Origin: Bacillota bacterium
Lineage (GTDB): Bacteria; Bacillota; Bacilli; Paenibacillales; Paenibacillaceae
Reading direction: 5' to 3'
Assembly (NCBI GenBank): GCA_023418755.1
Contig: JAEZZE010000082.1
Location: forward strand, 1 to 13,238
DNA length: 13,238 nucleotides
Shown here: piece after piece, positions 1 through 7,061 of the stretch
Layout of the letters: each line of letters starts with the position of its first letter
Position numbering within the stretch: the first letter of the stretch is position 1
Translations under genes and position numbers: made by a program
The notes under the pieces: model-generated
The model's database searches: none
The model's input: only the letters and a program-made list of their open reading frames with translations
Told to the model about the DNA's origin: nothing

Positions 1-108
1 CCGCCAATCTCCCGAACTAGCTGCCCCCCCGCCCAACAGGAGATGTTTTCGACCGTCGAAATCGCTTCGGTTACGCTCTTTTTTGTGAATTGGATAAAGC
101 GTTTTCAC
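1..108 (-). CDS. possible divergent gene start, partial, frame uncertain
   Basis: Reading leftward, a GGAGG box (120-116) sits seven bases before a GTG codon at 108-106. From this GTG the frame stays open for 36 codons to the window edge, beginning MKTLYPIHKKERN. I recognise no family in it. A second frame on the same strand, open from just after a TGA at 107-105 to the edge, reads KRFIQFTKKSVTEAIS and then AISTVENISCW. It looks more like real protein but has no start codon. Removing one A from the AAAA run would place the same GTG in that frame. This could be a true divergent gene, a frameshifted gene or chance. A leftward TTGGAT/TATAGG pair upstream could serve as a weak promoter. Confidence is low. 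Confidence 0.25.
   Translation of the reverse strand, partial: MKTLYPIHKKERNRSDFDGRKHLLLGGGAASSGDWR
94..107 (+). promoter_or_regulatory. cre-like operator upstream of first ABC operon
   Basis: The sequence ATAAAGCGTTTTCA differs at two positions from the catabolite-response element TGAAAGCGTTTTCA; the right half is perfect and the left TG is lost. It lies directly upstream of the -35 box of the first binding-protein gene. CcpA control is inferred. A LacI-family sugar regulator would also bind such a site. A related GCGTTTT element lies at the second binding-protein promoter. Confidence 0.45.
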
Positions 109-110
109 AA

Positions 111-138
111 TTGTACCTCCCCGTCGCGTCCCTATAAT
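111..138 (+). promoter_or_regulatory. sigma-A-type promoter of first ABC operon
   Basis: There is a perfect -10 box TATAAT at 133-138 and a weak -35 box TTGTAC at 111-116, with a 16-base spacer. Transcription would start near 145, giving a leader of roughly 37 bases before the ATG at 182. The poor -35 box fits a promoter needing activation or relief of repression. The ATTGTAC stretch also resembles an AraR half-site, but no second half is visible. Confidence 0.6.
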
Positions 139-181
139 TAAAGGTGAAGGCAGATCCAATACAAAAGGGAGTGTCTATAAG

Positions 182-1567
182 ATGAGTCTTGGAAAGGGAA
201 AACAATGGCTCGCGGTCGCGGCATCACTCGCATTGCTGGCGGGACTGGTCGGTTGCGGCGGCAACGGCGGCGGCAATGGCAACGGCAACGGGAAGGAATC
301 GGCCGCCGGGTCGGGAAGTCCCGCGGAGAGCGGAGCTTCCGGAAGCCAGGCCCCCGCGGGAGAGACGGTCAAAATCAAGTTCGCCGGTTGGGGAGATCCG
401 TCGGAGAAGGAAGTGTTCACGAAGCTGATTAAGGACTTCGAGCAGAAAAATCCGACGATCAAGGTGGAGTACTTGCACATTCCGGCTGATTACGTGGGCA
501 AGATGAACACGATTTTGGCAGGAGGCGAAGCGCCCGACGTGTTTTACGTCCCGGACGGCGATTTCGGCCGTTGGGTAAGCCAAGGCTTGCTTCATCCGAT
601 CCAGGAGTTCGTCGACGCCAGCTCGATCAATACGGGGGACATGTGGGAGTCGGGCCTTTTGAGATACCGGTACGACGGAGCGGTGAACGGACAAGGACCT
701 CTGTACGCGCTGCCCAAGGATATCGGTCCGACCGTCCTCTATTATAACAAGGATATTTTCTCCAAGATGAACGTTCCGTTTCCTAGCGCCGATACGCCGA
801 TGACCTTCGAGCAATTGCTGGATACGGCGAAGCAGCTGACCGTCGAAGAGAACGGCAAAATCAAGCAGTACGGCATGGGACCGATCTGGTGGGAAGGCTT
901 CGTGTTCGGCAACGGAGGCGCGTTCCTCAGCGACGACCGGAGAGAGTTCGTCGGCAACGGCGAGGCGGCGGTATCGGCATTGCAGTTTGCTGCGGATCTG
1001 GCCAACGTGCATAAAGTCGTGCCGAACGCGGCGGCTTTGAAAGACATGAACGACAGCCAGATGTTCCAGACGGGCAGGCTGGCGATGATGATTACCGGAC
1101 GCTGGATGGTGCCCGAGTTCCGCAAGCTCGCCTTCGATTGGGACGTCGCCCCGCTGCCGGTGAATAAGTGGGCGGGCTGGAGCGGCTCGGTCGGAATCGG
1201 CATCTACAGCAAGACGAAGCATCTCGAGGCCGCGTACCAGCTCGTGGAATATTTGGGCGGACCGGAAGGCCAGAAGGAGCAGTCCTTGATGGGCTTCGCG
1301 ATCCCGAGCTTCAAATCGATGGCCGCCACGGACGTCTTCCTGCAGTCGGGACAAAAGCCGGAGCACGCGGAAGTGTTCATCAAAGCGGCGGAAAACCAAG
1401 TGCCGGGCCCGTGGACGAACCTGCCTAACGCCAAATGGTTCGACATGCTGTCCCAAGGACTCGCTCCGATGTGGGACGGCAAGAAATCGGCCTCGGACGT
1501 TCTGAACGAGCTGAAGCCGAAGATCGACGCGGCGATCAAGGAAGGCAATCCGGCGATATTCAAGTAA
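182..1567 (+). CDS. extracellular sugar-binding lipoprotein of ABC importer (SBP family 1)
   Basis: This 461-residue protein is the substrate receptor of a CUT1-type sugar importer, anchored outside the membrane. Residues 1-24 are a lipoprotein signal peptide with the lipobox LVGC, so Cys25 is lipidated. A Gly/Asn/Ser-rich linker runs to about residue 60, and the mature two-lobed SBP_bac_1 fold begins near VKIKFAGWGD. The motif EAPDVFYVPDG and the later TGRWMVPEF region are typical of the family. A GGGAG box at 167-171 supports the ATG at 182. It leads an operon with two permeases and a GH43 glycosidase, so the ligand is probably an arabino-oligosaccharide; that is inferred from context because the binding site cannot be read by eye. 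The 148-base gap after it contains a weak GC-rich hairpin that may keep this gene more highly expressed than the permeases. Confidence 0.9.
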   Translation: MSLGKGKQWLAVAASLALLAGLVGCGGNGGGNGNGNGKESAAGSGSPAESGASGSQAPAGETVKIKFAGWGDPSEKEVFTKLIKDFEQKNPTIKVEYLHIPADYVGKMNTILAGGEAPDVFYVPDGDFGRWVSQGLLHPIQEFVDASSINTGDMWESGLLRYRYDGAVNGQGPLYALPKDIGPTVLYYNKDIFSKMNVPFPSADTPMTFEQLLDTAKQLTVEENGKIKQYGMGPIWWEGFVFGNGGAFLSDDRREFVGNGEAAVSALQFAADLANVHKVVPNAAALKDMNDSQMFQTGRLAMMITGRWMVPEFRKLAFDWDVAPLPVNKWAGWSGSVGIGIYSKTKHLEAAYQLVEYLGGPEGQKEQSLMGFAIPSFKSMAATDVFLQSGQKPEHAEVFIKAAENQVPGPWTNLPNAKWFDMLSQGLAPMWDGKKSASDVLNELKPKIDAAIKEGNPAIFK

Positions 1568-1607
1568 AAGGGGATGCCGGGCGGAGGGAACGCATCGCGA
1601 GAGAGCG

Positions 1608-1623
1608 GCGGGGAGAAGCCCGC
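1608..1623 (+). other. GC-rich hairpin between binding-protein and permease genes
   Basis: GCGGG (1608-1612) pairs with CCCGC (1619-1623) around a six-base GAGAAG loop. No T-run follows, so it is not a classic terminator. It sits in the 148-base gap after the binding-protein gene, where stem-loops often stabilise the upstream mRNA. The second operon carries a stronger hairpin in the same position. Confidence 0.3.
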
Positions 1624-1715
1624 GTGGCGCTGTCGAAGCCGATGCCGCTCAGACTCCTATGCTCTTAGGGGACTAGCGGGTTCCGCCGCCCGATTCCGAA
1701 TGACGGAGGGGAGTT

Positions 1716-2585
1716 ATGAAGCGCAAGGAATACGCATGGGCCTACCTGTTCATTTCCGCGCCGATCTTGGGCTTTCTGCTGTTCGCGTTCATCCCGCTGA
1801 GCTACTCCGTCTATGTCAGCTTCACGGAGTACAGCGGCTATCAGACTCCCGTATTTACGGGAACCGCGAACTACGCCAAGCTCGTCATGAACGACGAGCT
1901 GTTCTGGAAAACCCTGTTCAACACGTTCTATTCGGCGCTGAGCATTCCGATCGGCATGGCCGTGGCCCTCGGCGTCGCGATGGCGCTTAACCAGAAGGTG
2001 CGCGGCATACGCTTCTTCCGCACGATGTTCTTCCTGCCGACGATCAGCTCGATCATCGCGCTGACGCTGCTGTGGAAATGGATCTTCAACGACAGCTACG
2101 GCCTGCTGAACTATTTGCTGGACCTCGTCGGCATTCAAGGTCCCGCATGGCTGAGCAGCGAGAAATGGGCGATGCCCGCGATGATCATCCAGGGCGTATG
2201 GGCGGGGCTGGGCATCAACATGGTGCTGTATTTGGCCGCGCTGCAGGGCGTTCCGAAGAGTTTTCACGAGGCGGCGGAGATCGATGGGGCCAACCAGTGG
2301 CAGAGATTTTTCCGGATTACGATTCCGTGCATTTCGCCGACGACTTTGTATATTCTGATCACCGCCACGATTGCGGCGCTGCAGGACTTTCCGCGCTTCC
2401 AGATCATGACGGAGGGCGGACCGAATTACTCGACGACGACGATCGTCTACTACTTGTTCCAGAACGCGTTCCGCTATATGAGCATGGGCTACGCGTCGGC
2501 CATGGCTTGGATGCTCGGCCTGTTGATCCTGGCGATCACGCTGCTTAATTTCTGGCTGTCCAAGCGCTGGGTGCATTACGAATAG
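1716..2585 (+). CDS. ABC sugar permease, MalF/UgpA type
   Basis: The 289-residue integral membrane protein forms half of the translocation channel of a CUT1 importer. Hydrophobic segments lie near residues 9-29, 70-93, 103-122, 152-175, 208-225 and 262-281, giving the six-helix layout usual for this class. The cytoplasmic EAA loop that docks to the ATPase is clear: EAAEIDG starts at residue 185 and ends with ITIP at 201-204. The box GGAGGGGAG at 1705-1713 sits just ahead of the ATG. The stop lies 11 bases before the next permease start, so the two are translationally close partners. No ATPase gene is present in the window; a shared MsmX-like ATPase elsewhere is the usual solution in Firmicutes and is inferred here. 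Confidence 0.93.
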   Translation: MKRKEYAWAYLFISAPILGFLLFAFIPLSYSVYVSFTEYSGYQTPVFTGTANYAKLVMNDELFWKTLFNTFYSALSIPIGMAVALGVAMALNQKVRGIRFFRTMFFLPTISSIIALTLLWKWIFNDSYGLLNYLLDLVGIQGPAWLSSEKWAMPAMIIQGVWAGLGINMVLYLAALQGVPKSFHEAAEIDGANQWQRFFRITIPCISPTTLYILITATIAALQDFPRFQIMTEGGPNYSTTTIVYYLFQNAFRYMSMGYASAMAWMLGLLILAITLLNFWLSKRWVHYE

Positions 2586-2596
2586 GGGGGACATGC

Positions 2597-3469
2597 ATGC
2601 CGAATACCGCAATCGCAACGAGCGTCAGGCAGAAGAGAAAAAAAGCGGGAGAGCAGGTCCGCAAAGCCTTCGCGTACTTGTTCCTGACGGCGGGATCGAT
2701 CGTGATGGCCATTCCCTTCCTATGGATGCTGTCGACGTCGCTCAAGGAACAGGGACGCGAATTCGAAATGCCTCCCAAGTGGATCCCGGAGGTTTTCGAA
2801 TGGCACAATTACGTATTCGTATTGACGGAAGCCGATATTTTGAAAGGTTTTCTGAACACGCTGCTCGTCATCTCTTTGCCTTGCCTGGTCGGCTTGTTTA
2901 CGAGCGCGCTGGCGGCCAACGCGTTCGCGAGGATGGATTTTCCGGCGAAAAACGTCCTGTTCACGTTGCTGTTGGCCACGATGATGATCCCGGGCGTCGT
3001 TACGATGATTCCCACGTTTATTTTGTTCAAGCATATCGGCTGGATCGACAGCTGGCTGCCGCTGATGGTGCCGGGAATGTTCGGCGCGGCCGCGGCGGTG
3101 TTTCTGCTGAGGCAATTTTTCATGACCATTCCCAGGGAGCTGGAGGAGGCGGCCAAGGTGGACGGGATGAATCCGCTCCATATTTTCCTCCGGATCATGC
3201 TGCCGCTGTCCAAGCCCGCCATCATTACGCAGGGGCTGCTCGGCTTTCTTGCCGGCTATAACGATTTTCTCGGGCCGCTCATTTACATCAACTCTCCCGA
3301 GAAGTTTACGCTTCAACTGGTGCTGGCTTCGTTCCAGGGCTTCTATACTTCGCAGTGGACGTACATTATGGCCGGCTCCGTATTGGCGCTGATCCCGTCG
3401 CTGCTGCTGTTCTTTTTCGCGCAAAGATACTTCGTCGAGGGCATTACCTTGACCGGAATGAAGGGGTAA
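2597..3469 (+). CDS. ABC sugar permease, MalG/UgpE type
   Basis: This 290-residue membrane protein is the second channel subunit. The N-terminal 22 residues are basic, then hydrophobic helices follow near 25-48, 84-107, 119-143, 153-175, 205-225 and 258-276. The EAA loop EEAAKVDG starts at residue 183 and ends with IMLP at 200-203. The C-terminus ITLTGMKG matches the conserved tail of MalG-type permeases. AGGGGGG (2584-2590) gives good spacing to the ATG at 2597 and poor spacing to the out-of-frame ATG at 2593. It is followed after 14 bases by the GH43 gene, whose ribosome binding site begins right after this stop, so the operon continues without a break. Confidence 0.93.
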   Translation: MPNTAIATSVRQKRKKAGEQVRKAFAYLFLTAGSIVMAIPFLWMLSTSLKEQGREFEMPPKWIPEVFEWHNYVFVLTEADILKGFLNTLLVISLPCLVGLFTSALAANAFARMDFPAKNVLFTLLLATMMIPGVVTMIPTFILFKHIGWIDSWLPLMVPGMFGAAAAVFLLRQFFMTIPRELEEAAKVDGMNPLHIFLRIMLPLSKPAIITQGLLGFLAGYNDFLGPLIYINSPEKFTLQLVLASFQGFYTSQWTYIMAGSVLALIPSLLLFFFAQRYFVEGITLTGMKG

Positions 3470-3483
3470 AAGGAGAGAAAACG

Positions 3484-4443
3484 ATGAACGCAACCTTCCG
3501 CAATCCGATCGTCGAGAAGGCGGCCGATCCTTGGCTGCTCAAGCATAGCGACGGTTATTACTACTTCATGTCCACGCAGTTCGGCTGCCTGGAAATCACG
3601 AAATCCGCCTCGATGACGGGAATCGCCGAGGGCCGCAAGAAGAAGGTGTGGATTCCGGAGGAGAACGGCCCTTACAGCCACAATCTGTGGGCTCCGGAGC
3701 TGCACCGGCTGGAAGACAAGTGGTACATCTACTATACCGCCAACGACGGAGGCGGGGATGAATCGCGAAGAATATGCGTATTGGAAAACGGGTCCGCCGA
3801 TCCGACCGAGGGGGAGTGGAGCTGGAAGGGAGCGCTAAAGACGCCTCTGGCCGGACTGGACGGTACGGTCGTGGAGCTGGGGGGACGGTTGTACTTCCTG
3901 TATGCCGGATACGGTCATTATCCCGACTACGGCTCGGCTATCTACATCGTTCGCATGACGAATCCGTTGACGCTGGACCTTGACGGGGGGCACGTGCTGC
4001 TCTCGGCTCCGACCCTGGAATGGGAGAAGCAGGGCGGGATAGCGATCAACGAGGGGCCCGTCATTTTGCGCAGGAACGGCTATGTATTTCTGGTCTATTC
4101 GGCCAGCACGACCTGGTCCGAGGATTACGCGCTCGGGATGCTGACGATGAAGGAGGGCTCCGATCCGATGGAGGCCGCATCCTGGTCCAAGTCCCCCGTG
4201 CCGGTGTTTCGCAAAAGTCCGGAAAACGGGGTTTATGCTACCGGACATAACAGCTTCACGGTATCGCCGGACGGGACGGAGGACTGGATCGTGTTTCACG
4301 CGCTGCCGGCGCCGGGAGCCGACACGAGGTTTCGCAGCACCCGCGTGCAGAAATTCGGGTGGAAGCCGGACGGTTCTCCGGACTTCGGGGTGCCGCTGGG
4401 CGATTCGCACGACATCGCGCTTCCCGCAGGCGAAAGGGAATGA
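3484..4443 (+). CDS. intracellular GH43 glycoside hydrolase, probable alpha-L-arabinofuranosidase
   Basis: The protein has 319 residues and no signal peptide, so it should act in the cytoplasm on imported oligosaccharides. The GH43 five-bladed propeller triad is visible: Asp15 in ADPWLLK as general base, Asp126 in LDGTVV as pKa modulator and Glu190 in NEGPVIL as general acid. His255 in TGHNSF fits the conserved histidine at the GH43 active-site centre. GH43 enzymes split arabinan, arabinoxylan or xylo-oligosaccharides. The nearby secreted GH93-like enzyme with an arabinofuranose-binding domain favours arabinofuranosidase activity, although beta-xylosidase cannot be excluded. The open frame extends upstream to 3355 inside the permease gene, but the AAGGAGAG box at 3470-3477 and the homologous N-terminus fix the start at 3484. 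It is the last gene of the first ABC operon. Confidence 0.88.
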   Translation: MNATFRNPIVEKAADPWLLKHSDGYYYFMSTQFGCLEITKSASMTGIAEGRKKKVWIPEENGPYSHNLWAPELHRLEDKWYIYYTANDGGGDESRRICVLENGSADPTEGEWSWKGALKTPLAGLDGTVVELGGRLYFLYAGYGHYPDYGSAIYIVRMTNPLTLDLDGGHVLLSAPTLEWEKQGGIAINEGPVILRRNGYVFLVYSASTTWSEDYALGMLTMKEGSDPMEAASWSKSPVPVFRKSPENGVYATGHNSFTVSPDGTEDWIVFHALPAPGADTRFRSTRVQKFGWKPDGSPDFGVPLGDSHDIALPAGERE

Positions 4444-4683
4444 CATAGAGGCAAGAGGGGCTTAGAGTGATCGACCACGGTCATGCGGTGCCAACCGCGC
4501 GCCGGAGCTCCGCCGAATGAAATAGGAGCAAAAGGACTTCAAACGGGGGAAAGGAGTGAATTTGCGTTAGCAAGAGTTTGCGGGGCATGCCGCAAATAGT
4601 TTCGGTTTGGGGACTAAACGAGCATAGAAAGCAGACTGATGAACGATCTTTTTTCAATTTCACCGAGCCAAGGAGGAAGGGAA
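4444..4683 (+). other. 240-base leader with inverted repeats before GH93-like gene
   Basis: No convincing gene or promoter lies in this gap. It holds a GCGGT/ACCGC hairpin with a GCCA loop (4485-4498). Another hairpin pairs TTTGCGG with CCGCAAA around six bases (4577-4596); it lacks a T-run. A GGAG-type box near 4552 is followed at 4557 by GTG-AAT-TTG-CGT-TAG, a possible four-codon leader peptide. A weak cre-like sequence overlaps this at 4559-4573 on the minus strand. The leader may hold a regulated start site for the next gene, which otherwise would depend on read-through from the upstream operon. Confidence 0.4.
4559..4573 (-). promoter_or_regulatory. weak cre-like palindrome in GH93 leader
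   Basis: Read on the minus strand, TTGCTAACGCAAATT matches the loose CcpA consensus WTGNAANCGNWNNCW with two mismatches. The inner TTGC/GCAA arms are symmetric around the centre, as in LacI-family operators. It lies 110 bases before the start codon. It is a candidate only. Confidence 0.25.
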
Positions 4684-6681
4684 ATGGGAAGTTTTCGAAA
4701 AGTTCTGCTTATCGTTCTATCGCTGGTCTTATCGTCATCGGTTCTTGCGGGTACGTCCGTTCAGGCGGCCGCGACCGGATGGGTCGTCTACAGCAGCGGG
4801 ACCGAAACCGAGCCTTATTACGCTAGGGCGGTCAAGCTGGGAAACGGCGACATTCTCAGTACGTTCACCAGAAGATTTCCAGGCAACACGGGCTGGGTCG
4901 GCATGCAGCCGTTCCCGATCTATCGCAGCTCCGACAACGGCCGAACGTGGTCGCTGCTGAGCCAGATCGATCCGAACGATTACGGGCTGAACCGGGATCA
5001 GCAGGGGATGACGACGCTGTACGTCTTGCCCCAGCAGGTCGGCGCTTATCCGGCGGGAACGCTGCTGTTCGCTTCGACGGATTGGGACAACACCTCGGCT
5101 TATACGATCCATATTTGGCGAAGCACGGACAACGGGGCGACATGGCAGCTTCACAGCCATCTGGCCGCAAGGGGAACGGCGGGCACCAAGCGCACTTGGG
5201 AGCCCGAATTCGCGGTCACTTCCGACGGCCGGCTCATCTGTTATTACTCGGACGAGAGGCAGCCCGGCTATAACCAGGCGCTCGCGCAGGAGATATCGAG
5301 CGACGGAGGACTGACTTGGGGGAGCTACAGCCTGACCGTCGGCAGCTCGACGAATTGGGACTGGCGTCCGGGCATGCCGCGGGTCGTTCGGGCCAAGAAC
5401 GGAACGTACTTTATGTTTTTCGAGATGCTGGGGGCGGCTCCCAACTTCGCCGTCCGGTTCAAGACGTCGACCGACGGCATCAACTGGGGAAGCCCGACCG
5501 ATCTCGGCACCGTCGTCGGCACGGGCATCTATCGCGCTTCGCAAACGCCGGAGGTCGCGTACGTGGACGACGGCAGCCCGAACGGCCGGTTCTACGTGCG
5601 CGGCATGACCGACGTCGTGCCGACCGCCAATCAAATGTTCACCAGCGCCGACTATGGCGCGACGTGGTCATTGGTGGATGCGCCGCTGACCGTCAAGGGC
5701 AGCAACCAGAACACGCCAGCCGCCTGGAGCGGGACGCTGCTGCCGCTCGACCATTCGCTGCTGCTGGAGGTCAACACGGTCAAGGTCGGAAGCCGCAACG
5801 AGATACGGGCCAACGTCGCGCAGATGAACGGCGATTCCTCTATCGTCTCCGGCGGCACGTACAAGCTGATCAACCAGAACAACAGTCTGCTGCTGGATAA
5901 CGCGGGCGGAGGCGCTCCGGCCGGCACGGAGGTGATCCAATGGAACGATCTGGGGCTAGACACCCAGTGGTGGGTGACGGACTACAGGAGCAACGGCTTT
6001 TTCCGGGTCATGAACGTGAACACCGGGCTAGTGCTCGACGATCCGAACGGGGCGACGGCTCCGGGGACGAAAGTCGTTCTGTGGACGGACAATTATTTGG
6101 ATACGCAGCGGTGGAAGTTCTCTTATAAGGGCAACGGCTATTATACGGGCATGAACGAGCACAGCGGCCTGATGCTGGACAATGCGGGCGGAGGCGCTCC
6201 GGCCGGCACGAAAGTTATCCAATGGACCGCGAACGGGCTGGACACGCAGAATTGGAAGCTGCAGCGAGTCGACGTCGAGAAACCCGTCAATCAGCTTCAG
6301 AGCTACAATATCGGCAACTTCGTCCGCGTCGACGCAGGCCGGGGCAAGATCGACGGGGGCCAGTACGCGCCGGAGTCGCAGTGGCGGCTCGTGCCGGGGC
6401 TGGCCGATCCGTCGGCGGTGTCGATCGAGTCGGCGACGAATCCAGGCTACTATTTGCGCCATCGCGACGGGCAGGTGTGGCTAGATCCGTACGCCAATAC
6501 GGCGCTGTACAAGAACGATGCCACCTGGCGTCTTCGCCCCGGCTTCTCCAGCGGATGGGCGGCCTCGTTCGAAACGTACAATTTCTCGGGCATCTACCTG
6601 AGGCATCGGAGCGGAGCGCTGGAGATCTCGTCGATCACGACGTCTCTCGATCAGGCGGATGCGACGTTTTATGTGAAGTAG
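4684..6681 (+). CDS. secreted GH93-like exo-arabinanase with CBM13-like and AbfB (CBM42) domains
   Basis: The 665-residue protein starts with a signal peptide (1-28, likely cut after SVQA). Residues 33-380 form a sialidase-type propeller with five Asp-boxes: SSDNGRTW (82), STDNGATW (147), SSDGGLTW (205), STDGINW (262) and SADYGATW (321). GH93 enzymes release arabinobiose from linear arabinan. Glu175 in TWEPEF and Glu247 in FFEML are candidate catalytic acids. Their 72-residue spacing equals that of the pair I recall for the Fusarium enzyme. Residues 391-527 are a ricin-type trefoil with DTQWW, DTQRW and DTQNW closing its three repeats. Residues 536-665 resemble AbfB (CBM42), with YYLRHR and IYLRHR, which binds arabinofuranose. 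No sialidase FRIP arginine motif is seen. AAGGAGG at 4670-4676 fixes the ATG at 4684 rather than an upstream ATG at 4639. A BNR protein of other specificity remains possible. Confidence 0.8.
   Translation: MGSFRKVLLIVLSLVLSSSVLAGTSVQAAATGWVVYSSGTETEPYYARAVKLGNGDILSTFTRRFPGNTGWVGMQPFPIYRSSDNGRTWSLLSQIDPNDYGLNRDQQGMTTLYVLPQQVGAYPAGTLLFASTDWDNTSAYTIHIWRSTDNGATWQLHSHLAARGTAGTKRTWEPEFAVTSDGRLICYYSDERQPGYNQALAQEISSDGGLTWGSYSLTVGSSTNWDWRPGMPRVVRAKNGTYFMFFEMLGAAPNFAVRFKTSTDGINWGSPTDLGTVVGTGIYRASQTPEVAYVDDGSPNGRFYVRGMTDVVPTANQMFTSADYGATWSLVDAPLTVKGSNQNTPAAWSGTLLPLDHSLLLEVNTVKVGSRNEIRANVAQMNGDSSIVSGGTYKLINQNNSLLLDNAGGGAPAGTEVIQWNDLGLDTQWWVTDYRSNGFFRVMNVNTGLVLDDPNGATAPGTKVVLWTDNYLDTQRWKFSYKGNGYYTGMNEHSGLMLDNAGGGAPAGTKVIQWTANGLDTQNWKLQRVDVEKPVNQLQSYNIGNFVRVDAGRGKIDGGQYAPESQWRLVPGLADPSAVSIESATNPGYYLRHRDGQVWLDPYANTALYKNDATWRLRPGFSSGWAASFETYNFSGIYLRHRSGALEISSITTSLDQADATFYVK
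5902..6210 (+). repeat. two identical 27-base copies inside the trefoil domain
   Basis: The bases 5902-5928 recur identically at 6184-6210, exactly 282 bases (94 codons) later. They encode AGGGAPAGT in the first and third trefoil repeats of the same protein. The middle repeat, at about 6044-6070, is diverged. This points to recent duplication or gene conversion between repeats one and three. Confidence 0.8.
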
Positions 6682-6700
6682 CAAGCTTGTTGCATACGCG

Positions 6701-6730
6701 GAAAGAGCCAGGAATCTTCTTGGCTCTTTT
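6701..6730 (+). terminator. rho-independent terminator after GH93-like gene
   Basis: AAAGAGCCA (6702-6710) pairs perfectly with TGGCTCTTT (6721-6729). The ten-base loop can shrink to four by three more pairs. The T-rich end of the stem supplies the U-tract on the plus strand. It closes the arabinan gene cluster 20 bases after the stop codon. Confidence 0.8.
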
Positions 6731-6763
6731 CGGTGCATTCCCGGACATCCGGCGCGGCGGAAA

Positions 6764-6795
6764 GACAAAATAAAAGGCACTTGAAGTCCAGTGCC
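6764..6795 (-). terminator. terminator of the leftward toxin-antitoxin pair
   Basis: On the minus strand GGCACT (6795-6790) pairs with AGTGCC (6781-6776) around an eight-base loop. TTTTATTTT follows. It lies seven bases after the toxin stop codon and makes the island a self-contained transcription unit. Confidence 0.8.
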
Positions 6796-6801
6796 GTAGG
6801 A

Positions 6802-7061
6802 TTAATATACATCGCCTCGAGAACCTGTTTTTACTACAATTATTATGAGTTCATTTTCAATTATTGAATAGATCACTCGGTAAGTTCCAACACGAAGTCT
6901 AAACCGATTCTCCATGCCTTGCAATCTTTTTATATCGAGTTCAGGATGTTTGGGGTCTTCGGATAAAATTTTGAGATGATCAAGAATGCGGTTACGGTTA
7001 CGAGATCTTGCTTTTGAAGATACTTATAGGCATCCTTAAGGAACTTAATTTCGTAATACAT
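6802..7061 (-). pseudogene. RelE/ParE-family toxin, frameshifted
   Basis: The ATG at 7061-7059 overlaps the antitoxin gene and is preceded by an AAGGA box. The first frame reads MYYEIKFLKDAYKYLQKQ and on to LVT, which matches the RelE/ParE N-terminus. It then drifts and stops after 43 codons (TAA at 6932-6930). The next frame restores the family, beginning RNRILDHLKILSEDP. It continues with RLQGMENRFRLRVGTYRV and ends in GSRGDVY with TAA at 6804-6802. One missing C between 6996 and 6995, beside a tandem GTAACC, explains the break; restoring it gives a normal 86-residue toxin. Intact relatives are ribosome-dependent mRNA interferases or gyrase poisons. The C-terminal half has no start of its own, so the toxin is probably dead unless the base is a sequencing error. 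Confidence 0.85.

Noticed and set aside
224..1456. Long minus-strand open frame opposite the first binding protein
   Set aside because: It is a mirror of a high-GC gene; rich in Arg, His and Gln, no ribosome binding site, no family resemblance.
1665..2618. 317-codon minus-strand frame opposite the first permease
   Set aside because: Arg/Gln/His-rich shadow of a strongly supported membrane protein.
3355..3483. Upstream extension of the GH43 gene
   Set aside because: It overlaps the permease gene; the AAGGAGAG box and family N-terminus place the start at 3484.
4639..4683. Upstream ATG for the GH93-like gene
   Set aside because: It would put 15 residues before the signal peptide, and AAGGAGG is positioned for the ATG at 4684.
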